64,000 bases of DNA. Source: Hymenobacter nivis (lineage in GTDB: Bacteria > Bacteroidota > Bacteroidia > Cytophagales > Hymenobacteraceae). The notes under the pieces are model-generated. The model had not been told where the DNA came from. It searched no databases and saw only the letters and a program-made list of their open reading frames with translations. A program made the translations under genes and the position numbers. Where the stretch lies: NCBI RefSeq assembly GCF_003149515.1, contig NZ_CP029145.1:4650001-4714000 (forward strand). Direction: 5' to 3'. Positions 9,001 through 17,613 of the stretch are shown here, piece by piece (within the stretch, counting starts at the first letter, position 1; the number at the start of each line of letters is the position of its first letter).

Positions 9001-9324
9001 CACGTCGAGGGCGGCAATGTTGATGTCGGTGCCCACGTCGAAGTTCACCGTCATACTCATCTGCCCGTTGCTGGTGCTGTTGCTTTGCAGGTAGGTCATG
9101 CCGGGCGTGCCGTTCACTTGCACCTCCACGGGCGTGGCCACGGTCTGCTCCACGGTCTGGGCGTCGGCCCCGATGTAGCTGCCCGTCACCGATACCGTGG
9201 GCGGCGTGATTTCGGGGTACTGCCCGATGGGCAGGCTGCGCATGGCCAGCAAGCCCACGAGCACAATCACCAACGAGGCGACGATGGCCAGGACGGGCCG
9301 GCGAATAAAGGTTTCTGCAATCAT
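6070..9324 (-). CDS. RND multidrug efflux pump, inner-membrane transporter (AcrB/MexB type)
   Basis: This hydrophobe/amphiphile efflux protein exports drugs or other amphiphiles in exchange for protons, forming a trimer that docks to a periplasmic adaptor and an outer-membrane channel. The 1084 residues match the family (about 1030-1060 plus a tail). The start MIAETFIRRPVLAIVAS is the canonical N-terminal first membrane helix. TM4 has the proton-relay Asp pair in GIVVDDAIVVVEAVEHN, and TM10 has the relay Lys in GLSAKNAILIIEFAKE. The two large periplasmic loops lie in the right places. The C-terminus has an extra low-complexity tail rich in Pro, Glu, Gly and Ala. It is the last gene of a three-gene operon with adaptor and channel upstream. 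No regulator lies next to it. Confidence 0.95.
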   Translation of the reverse strand: MIAETFIRRPVLAIVASLVIVLVGLLAMRSLPIGQYPEITPPTVSVTGSYIGADAQTVEQTVATPVEVQVNGTPGMTYLQSNSTSNGQMSMTVNFDVGTDINIAALDVQNRVGIALPTLPQDVQRLGLTVRKRNPSILMLVAMYAPKGTHSSTFLDNYANVFIKDALLRTKGVGDIVSRADDFSMRIWLKPDKLAQMGITAGDISAALAEQNAQIAAGSIGAPPAEHGQPFEYIVTVQGRLATVEQFGNVIVKTNPKDGQLVYLKDVARLELGKFNYANNSFVDGKRAAYLLVYQAPGANALETYDNVLATMNQLKKQFPTDLNYIVPFESASVIKVSIKEVVETLVEALLLVVIVVFLFLQNWRSTLVPVLAIPVSIIGTFTFFIPLGFTINTLTLFGFVLAIGIVVDDAIVVVEAVEHNMNERDMNVLDATLEAMREISAPVIAIALILAAVFVPVGFIPGITGRLYQQFAITIAISVLISAFVALSLTPALCVLLLKPTKRDDSSTGLNKLFFKFNNWFGRVTEKYGSGVASSIKHSRFVVIILVCIVVGAGLLFRSKPSGFLPTEDEGRIIVTFNLPEGASTGRTVATLHEMMKELSKTKGIAHYAALGGLNAVNFSSKSNSGTIFCQLAPWENRKDKALQLQGLIATVQQRMARFKEATTVVISPPAIPGLGNTGGFSFIFQEREAGGNIQTFDANLQKFLGAIRKRPEIASGFSFFTASTPGYKLDIDREKAKKLGVSIADIGGALRTYLGSAYINDFTLYGRTFRVVAQADSSYRGDIANLGQYYVRNSAGGMVPLSTLTTYKREETAPLISHYNLFRSAEINGNPAPGYSSGDAIKALQETAAQTMSRSYGYEFSGLSREELLAGGQTIYIFALSIIFVFLFLAALYESWSVPFSVLLAVPVGIFGAILALFFLPKLTNNVYAQIGMITLIGLSAKNAILIIEFAKERVDRGMPLVQATLEAVHLRLRPIIMTSLAFILGILPLVFASGAGAQSRQTLGWTVLGGMLAATGLGIFIVPVLYVIITRFAYGKEKLAEMEKNYKPDEEHGGPKKDDGNPEDTTAKDGGAPAEGTIAPA

Positions 9325-9365
9325 AATATTTTTGAATAATCCGCTAAAAGCCAGATTATAAGGTC

Positions 9366-9403
9366 GTCATGCTTCGACTGCGCGGATGCCAGATGAGCAT
9401 GAC
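9366..9403. repeat. Short palindromic repeat (R1 family, minimal copy)
   Basis: GTCATGCT and AGCATGAC enclose a core with TGCGCGGATGCCAGATGA. The same core recurs at about 28.99 kb, and related arms occur at 24.4, 26.3 and 32.0-32.3 kb. It sits between the adaptor and pump genes of the RND operon, so it would be transcribed as a small hairpin. Confidence 0.65.
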
Positions 9404-9437
9404 TGCTTTTGACAATTCTCGGTACAGTAAAACAGCC

Positions 9438-10601
9438 TTACTTGGCCGCGGGGGCCCCGCCGGGGCCCCCAGCCGGGGCCACGGCCGCGCCCGGGGCACT
9501 TATCTGAATTTTGCCGCCGTCGCGCAGCTTCTGCACGCCTTCGGTCACGATTTTGTCGCCCGCCGCAATGCCTTTGAGAATGACCACCTGGTCGACCAGG
9601 CGGGGCCCCAGCTGCACTTTGTGCTGCTTGGCGCTGTCGCCGGCGGCCACGTACACGAAGTTCTCACCCATCTGCTCCACAATAGCTTTATAGGGAATCA
9701 CCAGGTGGTTGCCCGACTGCGTGTTCAGCACTTTGATGACGCCGCTCAGCCCGTCTTTCAGCCGGCGCTGGGGGTTGGCAAATTCCACCCGCACCGTGAT
9801 GGTGCCGGTTTGGGCGTTCACGCCGCGGTCGATGGCCCGGATTTTACCCGGCTCGCCGTAGGGCTGGCCGTCGGGCAGTACGAAGCGGATGGTGGAGTCG
9901 CCCGCGCCGCCGGTCCGGTTTTGCAAAGCCGTAAAGCGCGGGATGTCCGTTTCCGTCACCACGAAGTCCACCCCAATCGGGGTTTCGTTCGAAATCGTGT
10001 TCAGCACCGTGGTGCCTGCGCTCACCTGCGTGCCCAGCCGCACCTGCGAAATGCCGATGCGCCCCGCAAACGGGGCCGTGATGGTGGCAAAGCTCAGGTT
10101 GGTGCGGGCAATGTTGACGGCGGCCTGGGCCGCGGCCACCTGGCTGCCGGCGGTGGCCGCGGCGGTGGTGGCGTTTTCGGCCAGCTGGCGCGCCACGGCG
10201 TCTTGCTGCAACAGGCGCTGGTAGCGGACTTGGTTCACGGTGGCGTTTTGCGCCGAGGCGCGGGCGCTGTTCAGGTTGGCCAGGGCCTGCTGGTAGGCGG
10301 CCTCGTACTGGCGCTTGTCAATCTCGTACAGCGCCTTGCCCTTGGGCACCAGTTCGCCTTCCTGGAAATTCAGGGCCGTGATGAAACCCGTCACCTGCGA
10401 GCGCAGCTCAACCGACTTGAGGGCCACGGCCGTGGCGGGGTACTCGTTGTAGTAAATGGCGTTGGTGGTGCGGGCGGCCACCACGCTCACCGGGGTGGGG
10501 GGCGGGGCCGCGTTTTTGCTTTTGGCGTCGTCTTTTTTGCTGCACGCGGCGCCGGCCACGAGGCCCAGGGTGCAGCACAAGGCCAGGTATTTAGTGTTCA
10601 T
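9438..10601 (-). CDS. RND efflux periplasmic adaptor (membrane fusion protein)
   Basis: The adaptor connects the inner-membrane pump with the outer-membrane channel. The 387-residue protein begins MNTKYLALCCTLGLVAGAAC, a lipoprotein-type signal with Cys near residue 20, so it is probably anchored by lipid. A Pro-rich linker is followed by the HlyD/AcrA layout: a lipoyl/barrel-sandwich half, an Ala/Gln-rich coiled-coil hairpin at about 100-170, the second lipoyl half around TITAPFAGRIGISQV, and a beta-barrel domain. The Gly/Pro/Ala-rich C-terminus is typical of this GC-rich genome. It lies between the channel gene upstream and the pump gene downstream. Confidence 0.93.
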   Translation of the reverse strand: MNTKYLALCCTLGLVAGAACSKKDDAKSKNAAPPPTPVSVVAARTTNAIYYNEYPATAVALKSVELRSQVTGFITALNFQEGELVPKGKALYEIDKRQYEAAYQQALANLNSARASAQNATVNQVRYQRLLQQDAVARQLAENATTAAATAGSQVAAAQAAVNIARTNLSFATITAPFAGRIGISQVRLGTQVSAGTTVLNTISNETPIGVDFVVTETDIPRFTALQNRTGGAGDSTIRFVLPDGQPYGEPGKIRAIDRGVNAQTGTITVRVEFANPQRRLKDGLSGVIKVLNTQSGNHLVIPYKAIVEQMGENFVYVAAGDSAKQHKVQLGPRLVDQVVILKGIAAGDKIVTEGVQKLRDGGKIQISAPGAAVAPAGGPGGAPAAK

Positions 10602-10619
10602 CGAGCGAAAACGGAGGGA

Positions 10620-11996
10620 TTAATAATTGGTGGGCAGGGCCCCCAGCGTGCGCTGTAGCTCCACCTTGTAGCTCAGCACCTGAAACAGGGCGCTGTAGTA
10701 ATTCAGCTGCGAGGTGCGTAGCGTAGTCTGGGCTATCAGCAGGTCGAGGTAGGCCTTGATGCCTTCGCGGTACTGCAAATCGACCACCGTGTACACTTCC
10801 TTCGACAACTCCAGGTTGCGCTTGCCCACTAGGTAGTCGTTGAAGTAGCTCTTGTAATTGGCCAGGGCGGCGGCATATTCCGCCCCAATCTGATTGCGGG
10901 CGTAGAGCACGTCCTGGTCGATGCGCTGGTCCTGGAGGCGGGCCTTGCGCAGGTTTTGGGTGCGCCGGAAACCCGTGAAAATGGGCAGCCCCAGCTGCAT
11001 ACCCGCGTAGGAGTTCGGAAACCGCCGGCTGAACAGGTCGCTGAAGTTATTATTCTGGTAGACCGAGTTGTAGTTGCCGAACGCTGAGAGCGACGGCAGA
11101 AAGCCCAACCGGTAGTAGTCGATGGTGAGGCCCTGCAACGACTTCTGCGTCAGCACCTGCTGGTACTCGATGCGGCTGGCGGGGTTCAGCGGCTCCAGCG
11201 TGTCCACCACCGCGTCTTGCTCCAGGCTGAGCGTGTCGTACTGCAACTGAAAGGGCCGCTCGGCCGAAATGCCCATCAGCTGCTGCAAGTTGGCCGTATT
11301 GGCCTTGATGGCTTCCTGGGCCTGCTTGCGGCCGGCCAGCGAGTTGTTCAGCGAAATCTCGGCTTGCAAGTAGTCCGTCTTGTCCACGATGCCGGCGTCG
11401 TAGCGATCCTTGGCGTCGCGCAGGTTGCGCTGCAAGCGCGTGATGTCTTCTTTATATACATCGAGCTGCCGCTGCGAAAGCAGCACAGTATAAAACGCCT
11501 TGCTCACGTCCGACACCGTGGTGATGGTCGTATTCACGGTGTTTTGGCCGGCGGCGAGTCGCGTGTAGCGGGCCTCCCGGGCGGCCAGGTTTACGTCGTT
11601 GTTGTAAATGACCTGAGTGCCCGACAGCCCCAGCGTCGTCACATTCTTCACCCCCAGCTGGCGCGGGGTGCTGATGCCCGTTACCGCGTCCGGAAACACC
11701 GTGAAGGGTAGCCCAAAGTAGTGCTGCGCCGTGCTGGTGGCCCCAATTTGGGGCAGCCAGGCCGCCCGGTTGATGCGGATATCGGCCTCGTTACTCAGCT
11801 CGTCGAGGCGGGCCTGGCGCACCAGGGGCTGGTTCACCAAGGCGTAGTGCAGGCACTCGGGCAGGGTGAGGGGCCCCGTGGGCGCGGGTGGGGGCGTGGT
11901 GGCCGTTTGGGCTCCCGCCAGCCCCGGCCATAAAAAGCACGCGAGCAGGGCCAACAACCGGCCTTGCACGCGCACCGCGTTGGTTACAATGCTCAT
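10620..11996 (-). CDS. TolC-family outer-membrane efflux channel
   Basis: This is the outer-membrane factor of the tripartite pump and the first gene of the operon. I place the start at the ATG at 11996 (MSIVTNAVRVQGRLLALL), which gives a signal peptide ending at LAGAQT; a longer frame adds 17 residues of no apparent function. The 458-residue protein has two internally similar halves of long alpha-helices, each starting with the family pattern (LTLPECLHYALVNQPLVRQAR near 50-70). The C-terminal half contains YREGIKAYLDLLIAQTTL, a classic OEP-domain segment. It ends 18 bases before the adaptor start, so the two are co-transcribed. Confidence 0.92.
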   Translation of the reverse strand: MSIVTNAVRVQGRLLALLACFLWPGLAGAQTATTPPPAPTGPLTLPECLHYALVNQPLVRQARLDELSNEADIRINRAAWLPQIGATSTAQHYFGLPFTVFPDAVTGISTPRQLGVKNVTTLGLSGTQVIYNNDVNLAAREARYTRLAAGQNTVNTTITTVSDVSKAFYTVLLSQRQLDVYKEDITRLQRNLRDAKDRYDAGIVDKTDYLQAEISLNNSLAGRKQAQEAIKANTANLQQLMGISAERPFQLQYDTLSLEQDAVVDTLEPLNPASRIEYQQVLTQKSLQGLTIDYYRLGFLPSLSAFGNYNSVYQNNNFSDLFSRRFPNSYAGMQLGLPIFTGFRRTQNLRKARLQDQRIDQDVLYARNQIGAEYAAALANYKSYFNDYLVGKRNLELSKEVYTVVDLQYREGIKAYLDLLIAQTTLRTSQLNYYSALFQVLSYKVELQRTLGALPTNY

Positions 11997-12160
11997 AAGG
12001 GGAGACAACCCGTTTGGGTAACAAAAGTTATCGGGCCTAAGACGCATTTCCAGCGCTGGGGTTGCTTGCCGCTCCGCACCAATGAGGCCCCAGCGCCGCT
12101 AAGTATATAAAAGCAGATACTTTAATACATAGCCAATGATTACCGCCGTGGAGGGCCCTG

Positions 12161-12178
12161 CGGCCGCCGCGGCGGCCG
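12161..12178. repeat. 18-bp perfect GC palindrome
   Basis: CGGCCGCCGCGGCGGCCG is a perfect palindrome in the divergent gap (11997-12239) between the efflux channel and the M28 peptidase gene. It could fold or bind a regulator, but there is no direct evidence. The rest of the gap has an AT-rich stretch (12100-12140) that may hold promoters for both genes. Confidence 0.4.
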
Positions 12179-12239
12179 TGCAACCCGCCCCGGCCGGGAG
12201 CGTCGTTAAAGGACTTTTTCATCTCAAAATTCCTGCCCT

Positions 12240-13838
12240 TTGCCTACTTATTCGCTCCGCAAACTACTGCCGCTGGCCGGCCTGCTGGCCCTGGCGGCCG
12301 CGCCCGCCCGCGCCCAGGGCCCCGAAAAAACCGACGCCGCCGCCCTGGCCAAAATCAAAGACGAGGGGATGAACCGCTCCAAAGTGATGGAAACGGCCTT
12401 CTACCTCACCGACGTGTGCGGCCCACGCCTGGCCGGCTCCGAGGGCCTGGCCCGCGCCAATGCCTGGACCCAGAAGAAGCTGACTGAGTACGGCCTGGCC
12501 AACGCTGCCGTGGAGCCCTGGGGCGACTTCGGCCGCGGCTGGGACATTGATAAGTCCTACGTGGCCATGACCAAGCCTTATTACCACGCCATGATTGGCG
12601 TGCCCAAGGCCTGGACGCCCAGCACGCCCGGTGGGGCCCTGCGCAAGCAAGTCATCGTCGTGAAGGCCACCACCGAGGCCGACCTGGCCAAGTACCAGGG
12701 CCAGTTGCGCGACAAAATTGTGCTGCTGCCAGTAGCCACCCCGCCGCAGCCCAACTTCGAGCCCGACGCCAGGCGCTTGACCGCCGACGACCTGCAAAAG
12801 CTGGCCGACGCCCCCGCCACCGCCCCCATGACGGCCGCTAACCGCCCCGTGGAGCCCGCCACCGCCGAGCGCACCGCCGCCTTGCTTGCCGCGCGGGCCT
12901 TGCGCACCAAGCTGAACGACATGCTGATTGCCGAGGGCGCGGCCGCTGTGCTCAGCCCCGGCCGCGGTACCGACGGCACCGTGTTCACCACCAACGGGGC
13001 CCCCTACGCCGCCGATGCCAAGCCCGTGCTGCCCGAGCTGGAAATGTCAACCGAAGACCAGCTCCGCCTCATCCGCCTCGCCGAGGCCGGCATTCCGGTG
13101 GAAGTGGAGCTGGAAACCAAAACCCGTTTCCAAACCCAGGACCTGAAAGGCTACAACGTGGTGGCCGAAATTCCCGGCACCGACCGCAAGCTGAAAAGCG
13201 AAGTGGTGATGCTCGGGGCCCACCTCGACTCGTGGCACGCCGCCACCGGGGCCACCGATAATGCCGCCGGTTGCGCCGTGATGATGGAGGCCGTCCGCAT
13301 CCTCAAAGCCAGCGGGTTGAAGCCGCGCCGCACCATCCGCATTGCCCTGTGGGGCGAGGAGGAGGAGGGCCTGCACGGCTCGCGCAACTACGTGAAGAAC
13401 CACTTCGCCGACCCCGCCACCATGCAGCTCAAGCCCGACCACGAGCGGCTGGCCGGCTATTTCAACCTCGACAACGGGGCCGGCAAAATCCGCGGCATCT
13501 ACGCCCAGGGTAACGAGGCCGTGAAACCGATTTTCACCGCCTGGCTCGCCCCGTTTGCCGATATGGGCGCCACCACCGTGACGCTGCGCAACACCGGCAG
13601 CACCGACCACGTGGCCTTCGACGCCGTGGGCCTACCCGGCTTCCAGTTCATCCAGGACGGCCTCGACTACTTCGCTCGCACCCACCACTCCAACCAGGAC
13701 ACTTACGACCGCCTCGTGGCCGACGACCTCAAGCAGGCTTCGGTGGTAGTGGCCTCGTTCGTGTACAACGCCGCCATGCGCGACCAAAAGCTGCCCCGCA
13801 AGCCCCTGCCGGCCCCCACGCCGCCCCGGGCCCAGTAA
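12240..13838 (+). CDS. Secreted M28-family metallopeptidase
   Basis: This is a zinc-dependent aminopeptidase or carboxypeptidase-like enzyme exported from the cytoplasm. The start is the TTG at 12240: it is the only codon that keeps the signal peptide (PTYSLRKLLPLAGLLALA, cleavage near ARAQ), and a stop lies 11 codons upstream. A PA-like insert spans roughly residues 130-310. Metal ligands of the M28 fold are visible: His and Asp in GAHLDSWHAATGATDNAAG, the Glu pair in WGEEEEGLHGSRNYV, Asp in NLDNGAGK, and His in THHSNQDTYD. The 532-residue length fits the group. Substrate preference cannot be read from the sequence. Confidence 0.9.
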   Translation: MPTYSLRKLLPLAGLLALAAAPARAQGPEKTDAAALAKIKDEGMNRSKVMETAFYLTDVCGPRLAGSEGLARANAWTQKKLTEYGLANAAVEPWGDFGRGWDIDKSYVAMTKPYYHAMIGVPKAWTPSTPGGALRKQVIVVKATTEADLAKYQGQLRDKIVLLPVATPPQPNFEPDARRLTADDLQKLADAPATAPMTAANRPVEPATAERTAALLAARALRTKLNDMLIAEGAAAVLSPGRGTDGTVFTTNGAPYAADAKPVLPELEMSTEDQLRLIRLAEAGIPVEVELETKTRFQTQDLKGYNVVAEIPGTDRKLKSEVVMLGAHLDSWHAATGATDNAAGCAVMMEAVRILKASGLKPRRTIRIALWGEEEEGLHGSRNYVKNHFADPATMQLKPDHERLAGYFNLDNGAGKIRGIYAQGNEAVKPIFTAWLAPFADMGATTVTLRNTGSTDHVAFDAVGLPGFQFIQDGLDYFARTHHSNQDTYDRLVADDLKQASVVVASFVYNAAMRDQKLPRKPLPAPTPPRAQ

Positions 13839-13929
13839 TAGAATAGGCAGTTTCGGCCGATGCCCACTGCTAGCAAAGCCCCGGGGCCCCGGTCAACCCG
13901 CTGCCGCCTAAGCCGCTGCTGAGATCCAT

Positions 13930-13966
13930 AAAAAAGCGCCCCTGCTACGTAGTAGGGGCGCTTTTC
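13930..13966. terminator. Bidirectional terminator
   Basis: The stem AAAAGCGCCCCT / AGGGGCGCTTTT with A and T runs on both sides lies between the convergent M28 peptidase and Spy-like genes. Confidence 0.85.
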
Positions 13967-13991
13967 TTATAAAGAGCTGGCGGGCCGGCAG

Positions 13992-14456
13992 TTACTCGGC
14001 TTTCATCTTCATCTTGTTTTTCTTGATTTTCACCTTGCCCTTGGCGTCGGTGCTGTCGCTGCGGGGGCCCATGCCCCGGCCACCGCGCTGCATGTGCTCG
14101 GCCTGCATGGCGGCGTACTTGGTGTACTGGTCGGGCGTCAGCACGGCTTTGAACTGGCCGTCGTACTTGGTGCGGCCGGCCATCATCTGGTCACGCATTT
14201 GCTCGCGGGTGGCGGTGCCGGCCTGCATCTGGCCGCGCATGGCCTGCATCTCCTGGTCGCGGGCCGTCATAATTTGCTGCACCTTCGTGGTCTGGTCGGC
14301 GCTGAGGCCCAGTCCTTTGGCCATGCGCTCCGATTGGCGAGCGGCCATTTGCTCGGGCGAGGGGCGGCCGCCGCCTTGCTGCGGAGTGGTTTGGGCATTG
14401 GCGATGCCAGCCGTGAGGGCGAACGCGGCCAGCAGCGGAAACAGGTAGTTTTTCAT
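13992..14456 (-). CDS. Exported Spy/LTXXQ-like helical protein
   Basis: The start at the ATG at 14456 gives MKNYLFPLLAAFALTAGIANAQ, a clear signal peptide; the longer frame upstream is untranslated leader. The mature protein (about 130 residues) is helical and rich in Met, Gln and Arg. It has two related segments, GLGLSADQTTKVQQIM and AVLTPDQYTKYAAMQ, which resemble the LTxxQ repeats of the Spy/CpxP group. Those are periplasmic chaperone-like or metal-stress proteins. It ends in a Lys/Met-rich tail. The role here is inferred only from the motif; a Bacteroidota DUF4890-type protein is the alternative name for the same kind of sequence. Confidence 0.7.
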   Translation of the reverse strand: MKNYLFPLLAAFALTAGIANAQTTPQQGGGRPSPEQMAARQSERMAKGLGLSADQTTKVQQIMTARDQEMQAMRGQMQAGTATREQMRDQMMAGRTKYDGQFKAVLTPDQYTKYAAMQAEHMQRGGRGMGPRSDSTDAKGKVKIKKNKMKMKAE

Positions 14457-14722
14457 GTTGCGATGAGATAAAGAAATGAGTGGTTGGGGAAAAATAGGGC
14501 CCCCGGTGGGTTGGACTGGCCGGGGGAAAAGGTTGGAAAAGGAGGGTTGGCGGGGTCTGCTATCCGCCCGATTGGCGAAGACCGGAGCAAGCCGCTCGTA
14601 CCCTGCCCTTTGCAAACCTTCGTCCACATCCGCCCCTTTTTCCGCCCGCTAGACCAACGCCGCCATCCCCTCGACGGGCCCCCGCGAAACCCCGCTCAAC
14701 CCCGCCAAACCTGCCTGGGGCC

Positions 14723-16267
14723 CTACCGCAGCTTCAGGAACTTGCGCCGCATCACGTCCTGCACCGACACGCCCGTAATTTTGCTTTCCAGCCAAGAAAT
14801 CAGGTCGAAGTACAGAAAAGGCCGCCGGTCGTAGGGGTTTTCGTAAATGGCCACTAGCTTGTCTTTCAGCTTGATAAACTCGTCTTTGAGCTGGCCGGGC
14901 GCAATATTGCCTACCCGCCGCAGAAACCGAAAAATCTCAACTTGCATCGGCTGCTGGTCGTCCATCTTGCCCAGGAAGTGGTACACCGACCGCACCTGGT
15001 ACTCCAGGCTGGCGTCGTCGCCGGCCTCGTAGTGCGCCACCAGATTCAGGATGCGCGCGAAGCACTGCAAATCCTCGCGCAGGCTCAGGTCCTTCTGGTC
15101 GATGATGAGGGTCAGGTACTCGATGGCCTTGCGGAACTGCCCGCTGCCGAAGTACAGGCTGGCAATTTTGTAATAAAACACCAGCGTGCGGTGCAAATCG
15201 AGCTGTGAGCGGTATAAAACCAGGTTCTCCAGCAGCTCCGGCACAATGGCCAGGCCCTCGGTGAAGCGCGCCTCCAGGAAGTAGGCGTTGATGCGGTTGG
15301 TGTAGATGTACTGGAACAGCAGCGCCTCGATGTTGGGGCTGGCGCGGCGCGTCTGGTTAGCGGCGAAGTCCTCCAGCTGCTGCAATACTTCCATGAACTT
15401 ACTGTAGTACATGAGGTTAAAAAGCGTCGCCAGTAGGTTGTGGAGCCCTTTGATGTAGAGCATCGCCTGAGTGTCCTTCAGGTGTGGGGCCCCCTCAAAC
15501 AGATCCACCCACTTCTGGGCGTAGCGGTAGCAGGCCCTAAAGTCTTGGTTCAGGGTGTGGTACCACACATGGGCCTGGTAGAAGTACAGCTTCTCAAAAA
15601 ATGTGCTGTCGGGGCCCATCGTCGCCGGCACGTTAGCCTCGAAAAAAGCTGTAATTTGTTCGTGGTCAGTTTGGTTACGGGCATGTCCAGCCTTGAGGTA
15701 TAAGCCGTAGAGCCGCAACGAGGCGTTGGACAGCTCGTGCATCCGGGCGAGGTGCGTTACGGTGTCCAGGGCTTCGGTGGCCAGCGTTTCGGCCCGGTCC
15801 TTGAGGCTGCGCGTGATGTACTGCGACTCGATAAGCTTCTCAAAATCAATAGCTAGCAGGGCCACGTGGGGTAGCTCAGCCTGCTGGGCAGCTACCTTGG
15901 TTTTCTCCAGCATTCGTAGGCTCTGCTGGTAGAAGCCCTTGTTATAGAGCACCCGGGCGTAGTCGAGCTGCTCGTGCAGCTGAATGTCGGGGTTCTGGCC
16001 GGCGTGGTACACGCGCAGGCTACTCAACAGCTGTTTATACAGGTTGGCCTTGAGGTTGGCCAGCTGGGCCCGCTTCAGGGCCGGTACCTGCGCCACAATG
16101 CGGTCCTCGTCGTAGCCATCGAGGGCGTCGAGGGCGTCGAAGAGTTGCAGAAACTTTAGGCCCTCGCCGGCGCCTGGCCGGTCAGTAAACAGCCGGAAAT
16201 GCCGCTTCTCGGAGCGCGTGAGCGACTTGATGAGCTGAAAAACCGGGTCGGTGTGCTTATTGGGCAT
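14723..16267 (-). CDS. Helical-repeat (TPR-like) protein of unknown function
   Basis: The 514-residue soluble protein has no signal peptide or membrane segment. It is almost entirely amphipathic helices with a repeat feel, for example ARVLYNKGFYQQSLRMLEKT at about 104-123 and IASLYFGSGQFRKAIEYLTL near 375-395, both of which look like TPR helix pairs. The N-terminus HTDPVFQLIKSLTRSEKRHF is a pattern I associate with uncharacterised Bacteroidota proteins. It is transcribed away from leuA, with a 167-base gap between the two starts. I do not recognise a function; a scaffold role is a guess. Confidence 0.75.
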   Translation of the reverse strand: MPNKHTDPVFQLIKSLTRSEKRHFRLFTDRPGAGEGLKFLQLFDALDALDGYDEDRIVAQVPALKRAQLANLKANLYKQLLSSLRVYHAGQNPDIQLHEQLDYARVLYNKGFYQQSLRMLEKTKVAAQQAELPHVALLAIDFEKLIESQYITRSLKDRAETLATEALDTVTHLARMHELSNASLRLYGLYLKAGHARNQTDHEQITAFFEANVPATMGPDSTFFEKLYFYQAHVWYHTLNQDFRACYRYAQKWVDLFEGAPHLKDTQAMLYIKGLHNLLATLFNLMYYSKFMEVLQQLEDFAANQTRRASPNIEALLFQYIYTNRINAYFLEARFTEGLAIVPELLENLVLYRSQLDLHRTLVFYYKIASLYFGSGQFRKAIEYLTLIIDQKDLSLREDLQCFARILNLVAHYEAGDDASLEYQVRSVYHFLGKMDDQQPMQVEIFRFLRRVGNIAPGQLKDEFIKLKDKLVAIYENPYDRRPFLYFDLISWLESKITGVSVQDVMRRKFLKLR

Positions 16268-16411
16268 TGTAGAAACAGTTGAGACAACTGATTTATTAAC
16301 AAATATTTAAGATAAAAAAGCGAACGATTGGAAATAGTACAACGCCCAGAAAATAATTTTCGGCTGCTCGCCTGACAACGGTACTTGCAGTGCAATATCC
16401 ACTTTGTTAAT

Positions 16412-16425
16412 GCTCCGGTAGGAGC
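16412..16425 (+). promoter_or_regulatory. Small hairpin covering the leuA Shine-Dalgarno
   Basis: GCTCC-GGTA-GGAGC forms a five-pair hairpin. Its 3' arm contains GGAG at 16421-16424, ten bases before the leuA ATG, one of the few good Shine-Dalgarno matches here. A three-codon frame ATG-CTC-CGG-TAG (Met-Leu-Arg-stop, 16410-16421) runs through the 5' arm. A role in translation control is only a suggestion. Confidence 0.35.
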
Positions 16426-16434
16426 AGTTCCAGC

Positions 16435-17601
16435 ATGTCGGTCCAAAAAATCCAAATATTCGATACCACGCTCCGCGACGGCGAACAGGTACCGGGCTGC
16501 AAGCTAAACCAAGCCGAGAAGCTCGTCATCGCTCGCCAACTCGAGGCCCTGGGCGTCGACGTGATTGAGGCTGGCTTTCCTGTATCGAGCCCCGGCGACT
16601 TTGCCGCCGTGGCCGCCGTTGCGGCCCAAACCAAAGACGCTACCGTGTGTGGCCTCACCCGCGCCGTCGAAAACGACATCCGCGTGGCCGCCGAGGCGCT
16701 ACGGGGGGCCCGCCGCCCGCGCATCCACACCGGCATCGGCACCTCCGACCTGCACGTGCAGCAGAAACTACGCACGACTCGTGAAGACGTGCTGGCCCGT
16801 GCCGTGGCCGCCGTCAAGCTCTCCAAGAGCTTCGTGGAGGACGTCGAGTTTTACGCCGAAGACGCCGGCCGCACCGACAACGAGTTTCTGGCCCGCGTGT
16901 GCGAGGCCGTCATTGCCGCCGGGGCCACTGTGCTCAACATCCCCGATACCACCGGCTACTGTTTGCCCCACGAGTACGGTGCGAAGATTAAGTACCTGTA
17001 CGAGAACGTGAAGGGTATTGAGCGCGCCATTCTCTCCACCCACTGCCACAACGACTTGGGCCTGGCCACGGCCAACTCTATTGCCGGCGTCAGCAACGGG
17101 GCCCGGCAAATTGAGTGCACCATCAATGGGGTAGGGGAGCGGGCCGGTAACACGGCCCTGGAGGAGGTGGTGATGATCCTGCGCCAGCACCCCGACCTCG
17201 GCCTTAGTACCAACGTGCAAACCCGCCGCCTGGCCGAAACCTCGGCCCTGGTCTCGCACCTGATGAGTATGCCGGTGCAGGCCAACAAGGCCATTGTGGG
17301 AGCTAACGCCTTCTCGCACAGCAGCGGCATCCACCAGGACGGCGTGATTAAGTGCCGCGAAACCTACGAAATCATCGATCCTAAAGAAGTGGGCGTCGTC
17401 GATTCGAGCATCGTGCTCACCGCCCGCTCGGGCCGCGCCGCCCTGGCCTACCGCCTCCAAAAGCTCGGCTACGATTTCGAACGCCCGGCCCTCAACACCG
17501 CCTACGCCAGTTTCCTCACGCTCGCCGACCGCAAGCGCGAGGTGGGCGACGAGGACCTGCACGCCCTCGTGGAGCAGGAGAAGCTCGTGGCTGCCAATTA
17601 A
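16435..17601 (+). CDS. leuA: 2-isopropylmalate synthase (short form)
   Basis: LeuA condenses acetyl-CoA with 2-oxoisovalerate, the first committed step to leucine. The protein begins [18 protein letters not shown], the HMGL-like catalytic barrel with the metal-binding Asp and Arg. [13 protein letters not shown] carries the metal-binding histidines, and [14 protein letters not shown] is the LeuA signature that separates it from homocitrate synthase. It has only 388 residues: after the catalytic and helical subdomains it stops, and the C-terminal leucine-binding regulatory domain of the approximately 520-residue enzymes is absent. It heads leuA-leuC-leuD-leuB and is followed by leuC after 12 bases. 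Confidence 0.95.
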   Translation: MSVQKIQIFDTTLRDGEQVPGCKLNQAEKLVIARQLEALGVDVIEAGFPVSSPGDFAAVAAVAAQTKDATVCGLTRAVENDIRVAAEALRGARRPRIHTGIGTSDLHVQQKLRTTREDVLARAVAAVKLSKSFVEDVEFYAEDAGRTDNEFLARVCEAVIAAGATVLNIPDTTGYCLPHEYGAKIKYLYENVKGIERAILSTHCHNDLGLATANSIAGVSNGARQIECTINGVGERAGNTALEEVVMILRQHPDLGLSTNVQTRRLAETSALVSHLMSMPVQANKAIVGANAFSHSSGIHQDGVIKCRETYEIIDPKEVGVVDSSIVLTARSGRAALAYRLQKLGYDFERPALNTAYASFLTLADRKREVGDEDLHALVEQEKLVAAN

Positions 17602-17613
17602 GCTAAAATCACA

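Noticed and set aside
9369-10658. 429-residue open frame opposite the efflux adaptor
   Set aside because: Antisense to a well-supported gene; His/Gly/Arg-rich composition with no domain character.
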